From contig BOCB01000004.1 of assembly GCA_026002695.1 (NCBI GenBank), positions 1-51,416 on the forward strand: a stretch of DNA of 51,416 bases. The letters are read 5' to 3'. The DNA comes from Synergistales bacterium (GTDB taxonomy: Bacteria > Synergistota > Synergistia > Synergistales > Synergistaceae). Every line of letters begins with the position of its first letter. Positions within the stretch are counted from its first letter, which is position 1. Below are positions 15,258 through 24,717 of this stretch, in pieces. The position numbers were made by a program, and so were the translations under genes. Below the pieces are notes generated by a model. That model was given only the letters and a program-made list of their open reading frames with translations, did no database searches and was not told the DNA's origin.

Positions 15258-16199
15258 TCAGTCCAAGTTATTAAACGACAATAACCCCTTTTCGCTAAGC
15301 TCCTTTATTTTAGCCAGCGCCTCTTCGTTTTCCCAGCCCTCAGGTATCTTTTTGGCCCGGTACGCTTTCAATTCATCCATGATCCCAAACTCTTCATATA
15401 CCTCGTCCAGCTTAGCTATATCCTCATCCGGCAAGCGCTTGGTCAAATAACCGAAGAGCAGGCCGATCTCCCCTATGAACGAATATTTCTCCTCGTCCAA
15501 TTCCGCGCCGTCACCACCGTACAAGATATTGGCTATAAGGATCGTCTGACTTGAGAAATCGCCGCTGAAGGACTCCGGCTCGTCAAACAGCTCATCTATC
15601 TCCTTCGCTCCGATTATGTAGAATATCATCTCAGGCTCGTCGTTTATGGCGTCCAATACCTCCAGAGCAGCCTCGTGATGCCTGCCGAGTTCGAACAGGG
15701 CAAACGCGCGGCAGTACATGCAGACCGGCGTCTTGCGCTCGTCGGAGTCCCCGTCGGCGACGATTTTGGCGTACTCCTTTTTTTGAATGAGGATCGGGTA
15801 ATATAAGAAGCGCCCGGACATGGAACCCTCGTTGTCGAGGTCCGTAAGCTCCTGAACAAAGGATAACGCCTCGTCTTCCTCATCGTTGAAGTAGAGTTCG
15901 CAGGACAGATCAGACAGCATGCTGAGATATGTCGGTAATATTTCATACAGAGCGTTTGGGTCTCCCGGTTTATGGGCTTTGTCCCTGAGTGAGGCCGAGA
16001 CTTCACGGAGCAGCTTTATATTCTCCTCGGGATTCCCTTGATCCGGGGCGCAGGCTGCTCGGATACAATACCATTTAACGTATTTGGCAATGGGATTATC
16101 CGGCTCTTCGGCGAGAACAGCCTCCGCCAAGGAAATGCGCTTGCCGGCGTCATTTTCCTCCAACATGTCGCGTATCATTTCTTCTATATTTAAACTCAT
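15258..16199 (-). CDS. Acidic TPR-like hypothetical protein
   Basis: This 313-residue protein is acidic and mostly helical. Residues 10-60 (ISLAEAVLAEEPDNPIAKYV) and 150-190 (CRAFALFELGRHHEAALEVLDAI) look like tetratricopeptide units, which suggests a protein-binding scaffold. There is no signal peptide or membrane segment. I do not recognise a specific family. It ends 27 bp before the carboxyltransferase start on the same strand, which hints at co-transcription but not function. Confidence 0.6.
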   Translation of the reverse strand: MSLNIEEMIRDMLEENDAGKRISLAEAVLAEEPDNPIAKYVKWYCIRAACAPDQGNPEENIKLLREVSASLRDKAHKPGDPNALYEILPTYLSMLSDLSCELYFNDEEDEALSFVQELTDLDNEGSMSGRFLYYPILIQKKEYAKIVADGDSDERKTPVCMYCRAFALFELGRHHEAALEVLDAINDEPEMIFYIIGAKEIDELFDEPESFSGDFSSQTILIANILYGGDGAELDEEKYSFIGEIGLLFGYLTKRLPDEDIAKLDEVYEEFGIMDELKAYRAKKIPEGWENEEALAKIKELSEKGLLSFNNLD

Positions 16200-16230
16200 A
16201 TTCCCATCAACCTTTCACAATTATTGAATA

Positions 16231-16265
16231 CGAAGGCTTATTTTTATTAGGAGCCTAAAGGGTAA
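16231..16265. repeat. Dispersed repeat family 3 (AGGAGCCTAAAGGGTAA)
   Basis: AGGAGCCTAAAGGGTAA at 16249-16265, preceded by an AT-rich stretch and GGCTT. Related copies lie at 19411-19442, 25540-25565 and 50780-50799. The AGGCT/AGCCT ends can pair. It lies between two same-strand genes. Confidence 0.7.
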
Positions 16266-16276
16266 CAATAAAACTC

Positions 16277-18127
16277 CTACTTCCCTATCAATTCCTCAGG
16301 AGGAGCTTTCGCCACTCTGCCCAAAAATTCCTCGGTGAGGCGAGGGTCAAACTGTCTTCCGGCGCACGCTTTCACCGACCGGAAGATCTCATCCCACGAG
16401 GGCGCGGGGGCCGGGAGCGAAGCCATCGCCTCTACGGTGTCTATTATGTGAACGAGCCGGGCCGCGTAGGGTATATCTGAGTCGCTATCCTGAGCACTCG
16501 TCTGCCCCTCAGCGGCCCACCACTCATGGTGGGTAAGAATAGCGTCGGCTATGCTGCTTATCTCGGTTACGCTTCTGGCTATTCTGTATCCTATGGCTAT
16601 ATGCTGAAGAGGGTACGCTTTGTCCGCCTCTATCGGATCCCTTTGTATTATATCCAATTCTTCGGGAGAGACAAGCAAACCTATATCGTGGTATCTGCAC
16701 AGCAAGAGCAGATATTCCGAGCTGCACATGATTTCCATATTACGCGCTGCCCATTCACCCCACGCCATTATACGGTCGCAACGCCTGCCAACGGCTCCGC
16801 CTGACAGCGCGCGCAATTTTCCCTCGATTACGCCGAGTATCCGTGAGCGATTTGCCTTGCCCATCTGAAGTTTGTTCGCGTACATGTTGTCCTCGGCGTC
16901 CTTCATCAATTCGGCCACCGGCTGTCCGGGAGTTGTCTTCGCGGCGCAGCCCATAGCCATGCTTGGCAGAACGAAACATTCTTCCTTCCAGCCAAGGCAC
17001 GACTGTGTTATACTTTCTGCTTTTTGGAGGGCAATTTTCATATCAGCGCCGCGCAGGACGATTATGAACTCGTCCCCCCCATATCGGTACACGAGGTCAG
17101 ACGAGCGGACGTTATTCGTCATTATACGGGCGGCGGATTTGAGCAGCCTGTCGCCCTCCTCATGGCCGAACGCGTCGTTGGCTAACTTGAGGCCGTTCAA
17201 ATCCGCGTATATGACGCTGAGCGGGAAGAGCTCAAGTTTGTCTATCATCCTCAGCGTGTCCTCGCACGACGCTCTGTTGTACAGGCCGGTAAGTATGTCG
17301 TGACTGCTCATAAACGCTATCTCGCTCTGAGCGCTCTTCGCCTCCGTTATGTCCTCGACTATGCCTATGGCTCCGAGAAAGACATTCGAGTCCGAACTGA
17401 CCGGGCTGAAAGTTACGCGCACCCATATCATTCTGCCGTCGGGCGTCGTGAAATCGGACTCGTGAGTGGAACTCGTTCCGCACACGCTGTCAATCGCCGC
17501 GTTGATGAACTCCCGATAAAAGTTGATTGGGCTATCCTCGGATAAGCAGACGTTGAACACATCCAGCTTCGTAAAGCCGAATATCGACAGGAACGCATCG
17601 TTGCAGTCCTTTATATAGCAATCGCTGTCGATGTGTATAAGGCCGAGCGGCGTGTTGTGGAAGAGAGTCCTGTACTGATCCTCCCGCTCCGTGAGATCGT
17701 CTATGATGGCCGAATAAAGGCTGATGTCGCGGCATGACAGAACAAGCACATCACGTCCCGACAACTTGTGCCAGTTGAAGCACACTTCGATCTGAGTATT
17801 CTGTCCGTGCTTGCCGGTCATTGCGAATGACATGGGTTGCACCGCGGTACCGGCGTTATTACCGTGTCTTGTGAACATCATATTTATGTACATAGGGGGA
17901 AAGAATCTGTCTATTGTAAGCTCAGAATAATTACCGCTCTGAATGCCCATAAGTTTGTTCGCGGAATCCGACGCGGCGATAATTTTTCTGTCCTCGGACA
18001 CAAGGATAAGTATGTCATTTATATTCTTTATAAACGACAACAGTTCATCCTCAGCTGAGAAAGAATTTCTCATCGAAAGCACGTTTTCTACATTGTTGTA
18101 ATCATTCAGCACGTCGCTTTCAGACAC
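16277..18127 (-). CDS. PAS-PAS-GGDEF signalling protein with degenerate HD-GYP-like domain
   Basis: This 616-residue protein has no membrane segment. Two PAS sensory domains (about 30-135 and 150-265) are followed by a diguanylate cyclase domain with an intact YGGDEF site at 349-354 and the SHDxLTGLYNR entry motif. An HD-type domain occupies about 440-600. The HD pair is present (CRYHDIGLL, 480-481) and HHE occurs at 533-535, but the usual lysine and the DGxGYP motif are missing. It can probably make c-di-GMP; phosphodiesterase activity is doubtful. The start is probably GTG 18127. No dedicated partner gene is adjacent. Confidence 0.85.
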   Translation of the reverse strand: MSESDVLNDYNNVENVLSMRNSFSAEDELLSFIKNINDILILVSEDRKIIAASDSANKLMGIQSGNYSELTIDRFFPPMYINMMFTRHGNNAGTAVQPMSFAMTGKHGQNTQIEVCFNWHKLSGRDVLVLSCRDISLYSAIIDDLTEREDQYRTLFHNTPLGLIHIDSDCYIKDCNDAFLSIFGFTKLDVFNVCLSEDSPINFYREFINAAIDSVCGTSSTHESDFTTPDGRMIWVRVTFSPVSSDSNVFLGAIGIVEDITEAKSAQSEIAFMSSHDILTGLYNRASCEDTLRMIDKLELFPLSVIYADLNGLKLANDAFGHEEGDRLLKSAARIMTNNVRSSDLVYRYGGDEFIIVLRGADMKIALQKAESITQSCLGWKEECFVLPSMAMGCAAKTTPGQPVAELMKDAEDNMYANKLQMGKANRSRILGVIEGKLRALSGGAVGRRCDRIMAWGEWAARNMEIMCSSEYLLLLCRYHDIGLLVSPEELDIIQRDPIEADKAYPLQHIAIGYRIARSVTEISSIADAILTHHEWWAAEGQTSAQDSDSDIPYAARLVHIIDTVEAMASLPAPAPSWDEIFRSVKACAGRQFDPRLTEEFLGRVAKAPPEELIGK

Positions 18128-18179
18128 ACGGACACCGCCTTTTAGTATATGTCTCTATTGTAACACATAAAAAAACTGA

Positions 18180-18204
18180 ACGGGCGAACGCAGTTCGCCC
18201 CTAC
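18180..18204. repeat. Palindromic repeat copy (GGGCGAAC type)
   Basis: Arms GGGCGAAC and GTTCGCCC, ending CCTAC. The inner stem is changed at both arms relative to the GGCGGC copies. It overlaps the stop of the aminotransferase gene. Confidence 0.85.
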
Positions 18205-19382
18205 AGGCTCTTTACGAAATCCGCCATCCTCGACAGCGCTTCCCTTATTTCGTTTTCCGGGCGGCAGTAGGTCAGGCGAAGATAGCCGTCCTCCACACCG
18301 AACGGCTGTCCGGGAACAAGGGATACACCCTTCTCCTCCAGCAAACGCCCCGCGAAGTCGAAAGACGGGATACCGAGCTTCTTTATGCTCGGAAAGACGT
18401 AGAACGCTCCGTTCGGCTTTGGAGTATCGAAGCCCTCTATTTGAGCGAGCTCCTCCACCATGATGTCGCGTCTGCGCTTGTACTCGGCTATCATCCTCTC
18501 GACATCGTCGGAGCAATTCCGCAGCGCCTCGGCGGCTCCCGCCTGGGCAAACGAGTTGGCGCATGTGGCGAATGCCTGATGGCACTTAATCACATATTGC
18601 TTAGTCTTCGGAGGCATGACTATCCAGCCGACGCGCCAGCCCGTCATAGAGAAAGTCTTGGACGTGCCCGACACGGTGAAAGTGCGCTCCTTCATGCCGG
18701 GCAGGGAGGCGAAGTAAATATGCGGCGTATCCTCGTCATATGAAAACTTTTCATAGCACTCGTCGGAGAGGACGAACAGATCGTGTTTCCTCGCTATTTC
18801 GGCTATGCCCTCAAGTTCCGCTCTGGTCGAAATCGCGCCCGTCGGATTGTTCGGTGAGGTTATCATTATTATCCGCGTCCGGGGGGTGACCGCCGCCTCT
18901 ATGTCCTCCGGCTGAGGGCGGAACGAGTTTTCTATTCTGCACGGCACTTTGCGGATGACCGCGCCGTTCAGCTTTATAACATCGTCGTAGACAGGGAAGA
19001 AGGGAGCCGGTACAATCACCTCGTCCCCCTGACCTAATACCGTCGAGAGCACCGCTGAAAAGGCCTCCACCGCGCCCGCCGTGACGATCACCTCACGGTC
19101 AGGGTCAATTTCAATACCGGCGTCGCGCTTGTACTTCGCGGCTATCTCGCCGCGCAGCTCCGCCGTGCCGGCCATGTCGGTGTAGTGAACCTGTCCCGAT
19201 TCGAGCGCGCGTATAGCCGCGTCCTTCGCGAGACGCGGCGAGTCGAAGTCCGGGCGTCCTATCTCCAAGTGCAAAATACTGCGCCCGGCGCGCTGAAGCT
19301 CCTCGGCGTGAGCCAATATCTCGCGTATACCCCCGCTGTACATAATATCCTTCATATTATCCTTGGGCAGCCTGTAATCCAT
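18201..19382 (-). CDS. Pyridoxal-phosphate aminotransferase, class I/II
   Basis: This 393-residue cytoplasmic fold-type I enzyme resembles aspartate/aromatic aminotransferases. Motifs: LEIGRPDFDSP at the N-terminus, VTAGAVEAFSAVL, the SPNNPTGA substrate loop, LSDECYEKF, and the PLP lysine in SGTSKTFSMTGWRVGW. A C-terminal YLRLTYC carries the usual carboxylate-binding Arg. I choose ATG 19382 (MDYRLPKDN) because GGGGTGAT lies seven bases upstream; the open frame continues further with no site. The amino-acid specificity cannot be told from the sequence. Confidence 0.88.
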   Translation of the reverse strand: MDYRLPKDNMKDIMYSGGIREILAHAEELQRAGRSILHLEIGRPDFDSPRLAKDAAIRALESGQVHYTDMAGTAELRGEIAAKYKRDAGIEIDPDREVIVTAGAVEAFSAVLSTVLGQGDEVIVPAPFFPVYDDVIKLNGAVIRKVPCRIENSFRPQPEDIEAAVTPRTRIIMITSPNNPTGAISTRAELEGIAEIARKHDLFVLSDECYEKFSYDEDTPHIYFASLPGMKERTFTVSGTSKTFSMTGWRVGWIVMPPKTKQYVIKCHQAFATCANSFAQAGAAEALRNCSDDVERMIAEYKRRRDIMVEELAQIEGFDTPKPNGAFYVFPSIKKLGIPSFDFAGRLLEEKGVSLVPGQPFGVEDGYLRLTYCRPENEIREALSRMADFVKSL

Positions 19383-19410
19383 AGAAAACATCACCCCGTA
19401 TTTTATAAAA

Positions 19411-19442
19411 GCCTGGTTTATTATCAGGAGCCTAAAGGGTAA
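19411..19442. repeat. Dispersed repeat family 3 copy
   Basis: CAGGAGCCTAAAGGGTAA at 19425-19442, preceded by GCCTGGTTTATTAT. It lies just upstream of the aminotransferase start on the minus strand. Confidence 0.7.
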
Positions 19443-19474
19443 AGACAAAACCCAAGTTATATTATATCAAAGGA

Positions 19475-19501
19475 CCGGCGGCCGGGGGCGGTCGCCCCTA
19501 C
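19475..19501. repeat. Palindromic repeat copy (GGCGGCC/GGTCGCC)
   Basis: Arms GGCGGCC and GGTCGCC around a G-rich loop, ending CCCTAC. It lies between the aminotransferase leader and the nucleotidase stop. Confidence 0.65.
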
Positions 19502-19515
19502 AATTCATCCATTTA

Positions 19516-21150
19516 TCATATACCCTGCTTTATGATAATCACATCCGCGCCGTCTATGGCCGCCAGCTCGTCGGCGCTCGCCTCCGATATAAACTTCAGG
19601 AAGGCGTCGTTGAGCGTACCGAACTCGTCGTAGTCATATCCGGCAAAGAGGCTGTACCCGTCGCCGCCGGAGCTGATGAAGTCGTTTGTCGCTATCTTGT
19701 AGACGGCGTTCTCGTCGAGAGGCTGTCCTTTTATGGTAACCGACTCGACCTCCAAGCTATCGATTTTCGCTCCGTTCTTGATCACGAAGCTCTCCCGCGC
19801 CGAGACGCTCATGCCGTAAAACTGCGGGAACGCGCCCGACCCCGGCTCCGATAATCCGTACTTTATCGAGGCGAGCAGGTCGCTGCCCTTCATGTTAACC
19901 GCGCGGACATAATTGGCGTAGGGGAGGACAGTGAGTATATCCTTTTTGGTGATGTCGCCTGACGCTATCGATCCGCGTATGGTGCCTCCGTTGAGGAACG
20001 CCGCGTCAGCTCCGGTCTCTTTAATTAAAGCGGCGCATATCACGCGGCCAAGGTTTGTGCTGCCCGATCTGACGTACTTCCTCTCGCCGTTGAAGTCCGT
20101 CGGGGACACAGCGACCACGCCCGACAACTCCCTGTTAAGTTCGCCGTCGAGCGCCGTCAGCGCCCACGACAGTTCGGGGTTCGGGACTACCTTTTCGGCG
20201 TCGCTCGCCGGTATCAGGACGGACGACATGGCGAAGCCGCCGCCGCTCTTCCTGTCGACGGTGATGCGCCCTGTGTTCGCGGAATAAGCCCCTGTGCTCG
20301 TGATCAGCGTATTGTTCACGCGGAGATCGGGCAGGACGGAGTGGCTGTGTCCGTCGATTATTATGTCTATGCCCGGTACGGCGCGCGCTATCGCCTGCGA
20401 CATGGGCTCGCAGTAAGGCTCGCTGCCGACGTGCGTCAGAGCTATCACTATATCGGCGCTCAGGTTTTCCCGCAGTATCCGCGTCATCTCACGCGCCGTG
20501 TCCGTGAGATCCGCCTGTGTGCCGAACGACAGGGAGATTACGTTCTTCGGATCGGTGCTTGTCTCCGTCATTGGCGTTGTGAGTCCGAAGACGCCGACGC
20601 GCAGATCCTCAAAGTACGTCACGCTGTACGGAGGGAATATGAGTTTGCCGTCGCTTTTCTTCTTCGTGTTCGCCGACAGGAAGGGAAGCCTGTACTTGTC
20701 GCGCAGTTCGAGGAGTCTGTCCGGCCCGTAGTCGAACTCGTGATTGCCTACGGCGATGGCGTCGTATCCGAGGAGAGATACGGCGCGGGCGGCGAGCTCG
20801 CCCCTCTTCGCGGTGGCGAATGCCGTGCCGTGAAGCACGTCGCCCGCGTCGAGCAGCATCTTGTGCTTGGCTGCCTCCCCGTCAACGATCGCCTTCAGCC
20901 GATCGTACCCCATCGCGATGATCCGCCCGTCCCTGTCGGTCTCCGTTATCGCGTGTCCGTGAACGTCGTTCGTATGAAATATGACGAGCAGATGCGCGTC
21001 ATCCGCGAAGGACGCGGCAGATATGAACAAGCAGAGGACGACCGCTGACAAAAATCCGGCGAATTTCAGAAATGTCCGGCAGAGGCGGGGTTCTGGTTGG
21101 CAGGGGCGGGTTTGAAACCCTCCCCTGCGGAAAAGCCTATTTTGCGTCAT
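19516..21150 (-). CDS. Secreted 5'-nucleotidase / 2',3'-cyclic phosphodiesterase (UshA family)
   Basis: This 544-residue protein has a signal peptide (hydrophobic core about residues 31-46, cut near SFA|DD), a calcineurin-like metallophosphatase domain and a C-terminal 5'-nucleotidase domain. Metal-site motifs are HTNDVHGH, LDAGDVLHG, VGNHEFDYG, LTHVG and DGHSHS. The substrate-domain motifs are NGGTIRG and ATNDFISSGGDGY. It would release nucleosides and phosphate outside the membrane. ATG 21150 follows AGGAGGGAACATT. The signal peptide n-region is unusually long because a palindromic repeat (21100-21128) is translated into it. Confidence 0.92.
   Translation of the reverse strand: MTQNRLFRRGGFQTRPCQPEPRLCRTFLKFAGFLSAVVLCLFISAASFADDAHLLVIFHTNDVHGHAITETDRDGRIIAMGYDRLKAIVDGEAAKHKMLLDAGDVLHGTAFATAKRGELAARAVSLLGYDAIAVGNHEFDYGPDRLLELRDKYRLPFLSANTKKKSDGKLIFPPYSVTYFEDLRVGVFGLTTPMTETSTDPKNVISLSFGTQADLTDTAREMTRILRENLSADIVIALTHVGSEPYCEPMSQAIARAVPGIDIIIDGHSHSVLPDLRVNNTLITSTGAYSANTGRITVDRKSGGGFAMSSVLIPASDAEKVVPNPELSWALTALDGELNRELSGVVAVSPTDFNGERKYVRSGSTNLGRVICAALIKETGADAAFLNGGTIRGSIASGDITKKDILTVLPYANYVRAVNMKGSDLLASIKYGLSEPGSGAFPQFYGMSVSARESFVIKNGAKIDSLEVESVTIKGQPLDENAVYKIATNDFISSGGDGYSLFAGYDYDEFGTLNDAFLKFISEASADELAAIDGADVIIIKQGI
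21100..21128. repeat. Palindromic repeat copy inside a coding region
   Basis: Arms GCAGGGGCGGGTTT and AAACCCTCCCCTGC around a single G, with one mismatch. It lies within the first 20 codons of the nucleotidase gene, in frame, and encodes RRGGFQTRPCQ. Confidence 0.8.
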
Positions 21151-21168
21151 AATGTTCCCTCCTAATCC

Positions 21169-23616
21169 CTAACCCCTCAGCTCGCCGCCGAGGCGTTTCG
21201 TCAGGCGCTTTATTATCGCCTCGGCAGCTGATTCTATCTCTTCGGACGTGAGCGTCTTTTCATCGGAGCCTATGATAAGGCGTATTGTAACGGACTTTTT
21301 GCCCTCCGGTATCTGGCGTCCCCTGTACTCGTCGATGAAGGACGCGGACTTGACGAGCGCGTTCTTCCCGCCCGTTATGACGTCCTCTATCCCGCCCCAC
21401 TTCGCTTCCTCCGGGAATATCATAGATATGTCGTACTCGGCCTGCGGATATTCCGGGAGGTGTACGAACTTGTTGGCGCGTGACGGAAGGGGGGCGAGCT
21501 TCTCGACGTCTATCTCAAACAGGACGACCGGCGCCTGCTTTATTCCGGCGGCGAGGGCGGACTTGCGCGAGAGCAGGGCTAAATATCCTATTACGCCATC
21601 TCCGTTTCTGACGGCGAGCTTGATGGTTTCGTCCGCCCACGGCGCGGCGCTCTGCTCCGCCGCATCTAACGACAGCGGCTCCATGTGCGTCCGGAGGCTC
21701 ATGTTCTCCAATATGCCCTTGGCCGTCCTGAACAGCGACGTTATCTCGTCCGCCCCGCCTGTTGTTCCGGCAAGAGCCCCGGCGAGGCGGCGCGCCATGT
21801 GGGGCAGGTTCTCCCTCTCGTCGAGCGGCTTGCTGAACGACGAGCCGTCGAACACCTGAGTCAGCTCGTATATGCTAAAATTCCCGCCGAAGCGCAGGTT
21901 TTCGGACACCGCCCTCACCAAGTTGGGCAGCAGTGAGTTTCTTATATACCTCTCGTCGGGAGCGGGCGGCGTGGCGAGCTGTAACATACCGGCGCGCGGC
22001 GCCCCAAGCGCGCTGATGAATTCGTCCTTCATCCACGGATATGTAAAAATCTCCTGCATACCGCAGCGGAAGGAGAGGTACTCGCGTATCGACCTGTCTA
22101 ACTCGTAATCCCTCTGCTTTATCGCGCGCTCAAACGACGTCGTTATGGGCGTCGGCTCGAAGTTCTCGTAGCCGTACAGGCGGGCTACTTCCTCCATGAT
22201 GTCGTCGGGCAGCGATATGTCGCCCGTCGATCTCCAAGACGGAGCCGTAACGCGCAGCTCGTCCCCCTCTATGGTAACCACGAAGCCGAGGCGTTCGAGT
22301 ATGGCGCGGATGTTATCGTTCTCGAGCCTCTTGCCGAGTCTCTTTGCCAGCCAGTCGAGCGAGAGCGTAACGCGCGACTGCTCCAACGGGCGCGGGTAGT
22401 TGTCGTTCGCTCCGGTTATCCTCATACCGGGGAACTCGCTCTTGAAGAGCGCGCAGCCGAGAGAAACCGCGAGGTCTGCCCTCTGCGGGTCGATGCCCTT
22501 CTCGTAGCGGATGGACGCCTCGGTCCTTATCTCGAACCTCGCCTCCGTCTTGCGCACGCCGAGCGGGGCGAAGTTCGCTATCTCCAATATGACGTTCTTC
22601 GTGTCCGGCAGTATCGAGTCCTTGCTGCCGCCCATAACGCCCGCGAGAGCGACGGCCTCGTCGTCGTCCGCGATAACCAAATCCTCCGAGGTGAGCGATA
22701 GCTCCCTGCCATTGAGGAGCGGTAATTTCTCCTCTGCGCGCGCCCCGCGAACTGTTATCCCGCCGGATATGTTGCCTGAGTCGAACGCGTGAGTGGGCTG
22801 GCCGACCGCGAGCATTACATAGTTGGTTATATCGACGAGCGCGTTTATGGGACGCTGCCCCACGCGCCAGAGGAAGCTCTGTATTTCAAACGATGAAGGT
22901 TTTGCCGAGACATTCTCTATCTTTATGCCAATGTACCTCGTACAGCGTTCCGGGTCGTCTATGGCAACTCGCGGCTCTCCATTTTGCTCGGGCTCGAACT
23001 TCGCAATCTCCTTCATCGGCACGTTATAGATCGCCGATATTTCGCGCGCTATGCCGTAATGACCCCACAGGTCGGGGCGGTTGGTGAGCGAGCGGTTGTC
23101 TATTTCAAGTATCACATCGTCTAAACCGAGGGCCCTTTCGAGCGGCGTACCGGCGGGAGCGGCGAAGTCCGACAAATCGACTATCGTGGCCTCGTCCTCA
23201 AAGGGGAAGAGGTCGAACAGCCCTACCTCGGTCGACGCGCATATCATTCCGTAGCTCTCTGCGCCGCGCAGTTTGGCCGCCTTTATCTCCACCAAGTCCC
23301 CCTCGCCGTGCCAGCGGACGAACGCGCCCGGCTTCGAGACTATGACCTTCATCCCGTCGCGAAGGTTTATCCCTCCGCAGACTATCTCCTTTATCTCCCC
23401 GCCCACGTCGGTGCGGCATATCCTGAGCTTGTCCGCGTTCGGGTGCGGGAGGACTTCCTTTATCTCCCCCACGATGATGTTCCTGAACCTGCCGGCGAGA
23501 TTCTCGGCGCCCTCCACCTCGACCGTGGACATGGTGAGGTCGTACATGAGCTTCTCCATACCGAGGCCGGCGGGGAGCTCCACATATTCCTTTATCCAGT
23601 TGAGTGAAAGTTTCAT
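21169..23616 (-). CDS. pheT: Phenylalanyl-tRNA synthetase beta subunit
   Basis: This 815-residue subunit pairs with PheS to charge tRNA-Phe. Domains in order: N-terminal tRNA-binding OB fold (about 40-150, ending around CASTEVGL), B3/B4 editing domain (about 200-390, WGHYGIAREI), B5, the catalytic-like core (about 480-690) and C-terminal FDX-ACB anticodon-binding domain (from about 720, FVHLPEYPQAEYDISMIF). Length is typical. It follows pheS by 19 bp, forming a pheST operon, and the nucleotidase gene follows 18 bp after it. Confidence 0.96.
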   Translation of the reverse strand: MKLSLNWIKEYVELPAGLGMEKLMYDLTMSTVEVEGAENLAGRFRNIIVGEIKEVLPHPNADKLRICRTDVGGEIKEIVCGGINLRDGMKVIVSKPGAFVRWHGEGDLVEIKAAKLRGAESYGMICASTEVGLFDLFPFEDEATIVDLSDFAAPAGTPLERALGLDDVILEIDNRSLTNRPDLWGHYGIAREISAIYNVPMKEIAKFEPEQNGEPRVAIDDPERCTRYIGIKIENVSAKPSSFEIQSFLWRVGQRPINALVDITNYVMLAVGQPTHAFDSGNISGGITVRGARAEEKLPLLNGRELSLTSEDLVIADDDEAVALAGVMGGSKDSILPDTKNVILEIANFAPLGVRKTEARFEIRTEASIRYEKGIDPQRADLAVSLGCALFKSEFPGMRITGANDNYPRPLEQSRVTLSLDWLAKRLGKRLENDNIRAILERLGFVVTIEGDELRVTAPSWRSTGDISLPDDIMEEVARLYGYENFEPTPITTSFERAIKQRDYELDRSIREYLSFRCGMQEIFTYPWMKDEFISALGAPRAGMLQLATPPAPDERYIRNSLLPNLVRAVSENLRFGGNFSIYELTQVFDGSSFSKPLDERENLPHMARRLAGALAGTTGGADEITSLFRTAKGILENMSLRTHMEPLSLDAAEQSAAPWADETIKLAVRNGDGVIGYLALLSRKSALAAGIKQAPVVLFEIDVEKLAPLPSRANKFVHLPEYPQAEYDISMIFPEEAKWGGIEDVITGGKNALVKSASFIDEYRGRQIPEGKKSVTIRLIIGSDEKTLTSEEIESAAEAIIKRLTKRLGGELRG

Positions 23617-23635
23617 ATCGGCAGCTCTCTATTCG

Positions 23636-24682
23636 TTATCTGAACTGGCGCAGGAAGCGCAGGTCCGCGCTGTGGAAAAGTCTCACGTCGTCCACGCCGT
23701 AGCGCATCATGACGAGCCTGTCGAGGCCTATGTTTACGTAGAAGCCGGTGTGCTCGGCGGGATCGAGACCGGCCGCGCGCAGAACGTTCGGGTGCGGGGT
23801 GCCGCCCGGCATTATCTCTATCCAGCCTACGTGCTTGCACACGCTGCACCCAACGCCGCCGCAGACGAGGCAGCCCATGTCTATCTCGAAGCCCGGCTCG
23901 ACGAACGGAAAGAAGCCAACTCTCATGCGAACCGGCACGTCGCGCCCGAACACCCTGTCGAGTATGCTCTTAACCATAACCTTGCCCGCCGTGAACGGCA
24001 GCTCCCTGTCGACGATCAGCGCCTCGTACTGGAAGAAAGCCCTCTCGTGCCGCGCGTCGGTCGTCTCGTTGCGGTAGACCCGTCCCGGATAAACGAACCT
24101 GTACGGCGGTTTGCGCGTCTTCATATATCTGACGCTCGCTCCGGTGAGGTGGGGGCGGAGGCAAAGGCGCTCGCCTCCGCTCTTATTCTCGAACCCCTCG
24201 ATCCAGTACGTGTCCATGCTCTCGCGCGCGGGATGATCGGGCGCGAAGTTGAGGTTGTCGAAAGCGTACAGCTCGCTCGTTATCTCGTCCTCCCGGAATA
24301 TTTCAAAGCCGAGAGACCTGAACGTGTCGTCGAGGTCGTACCTCATCTGCGTTATCGGGTGAAGTCCCCCGCCGCTCGGCGCTATGCCCGGCACGGTGAG
24401 GTCGAAGCCCTTCGGCGCGGACGCCGCCGCTATGAGCAGAGCTTCCTCGCGCTCCTCTATAAGTTTGGCAAGGTGATTCTTCAGCTCGTTGACCGCCGCG
24501 CCGAACTGAGGCCGCTCTTCGGGCGCGAGCTTTGGTATCTCCTTCAGCATCTCCGAAACGGCGCCCTTCTTGCCAATGAGAGCGCCCTTAGCCGCCTGAA
24601 TCTCCGGCACATCTCGGCAGCCGCGTATCCTGTCCTCGCCGCCGCGCCTCAACTCCCGGAGTTCATCAAATTTTTCCATCAT
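23636..24682 (-). CDS. pheS: Phenylalanyl-tRNA synthetase alpha subunit
   Basis: This 348-residue class II catalytic subunit starts MMEKFDELRELRR. Motif 2 (RVYRNETTDARHERAFFQYE) and motif 3 (GLDRLVMMRYGVDDVRLF) are complete. The Cys-rich GCLVCGGVGCSVC segment before GWIEI matches many anaerobe PheS proteins. I choose ATG 24682 because GGAGG lies 11 bases upstream and 348 residues is the normal length. The frame stays open for 69 more codons upstream, but that part is unrelated and overlaps a dispersed repeat (about 24718-24757). Confidence 0.94.
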   Translation of the reverse strand: MMEKFDELRELRRGGEDRIRGCRDVPEIQAAKGALIGKKGAVSEMLKEIPKLAPEERPQFGAAVNELKNHLAKLIEEREEALLIAAASAPKGFDLTVPGIAPSGGGLHPITQMRYDLDDTFRSLGFEIFREDEITSELYAFDNLNFAPDHPARESMDTYWIEGFENKSGGERLCLRPHLTGASVRYMKTRKPPYRFVYPGRVYRNETTDARHERAFFQYEALIVDRELPFTAGKVMVKSILDRVFGRDVPVRMRVGFFPFVEPGFEIDMGCLVCGGVGCSVCKHVGWIEIMPGGTPHPNVLRAAGLDPAEHTGFYVNIGLDRLVMMRYGVDDVRLFHSADLRFLRQFR

Positions 24683-24717
24683 CGCGATATATTCCTCCAA
24701 CCAATCATTTTTATATA

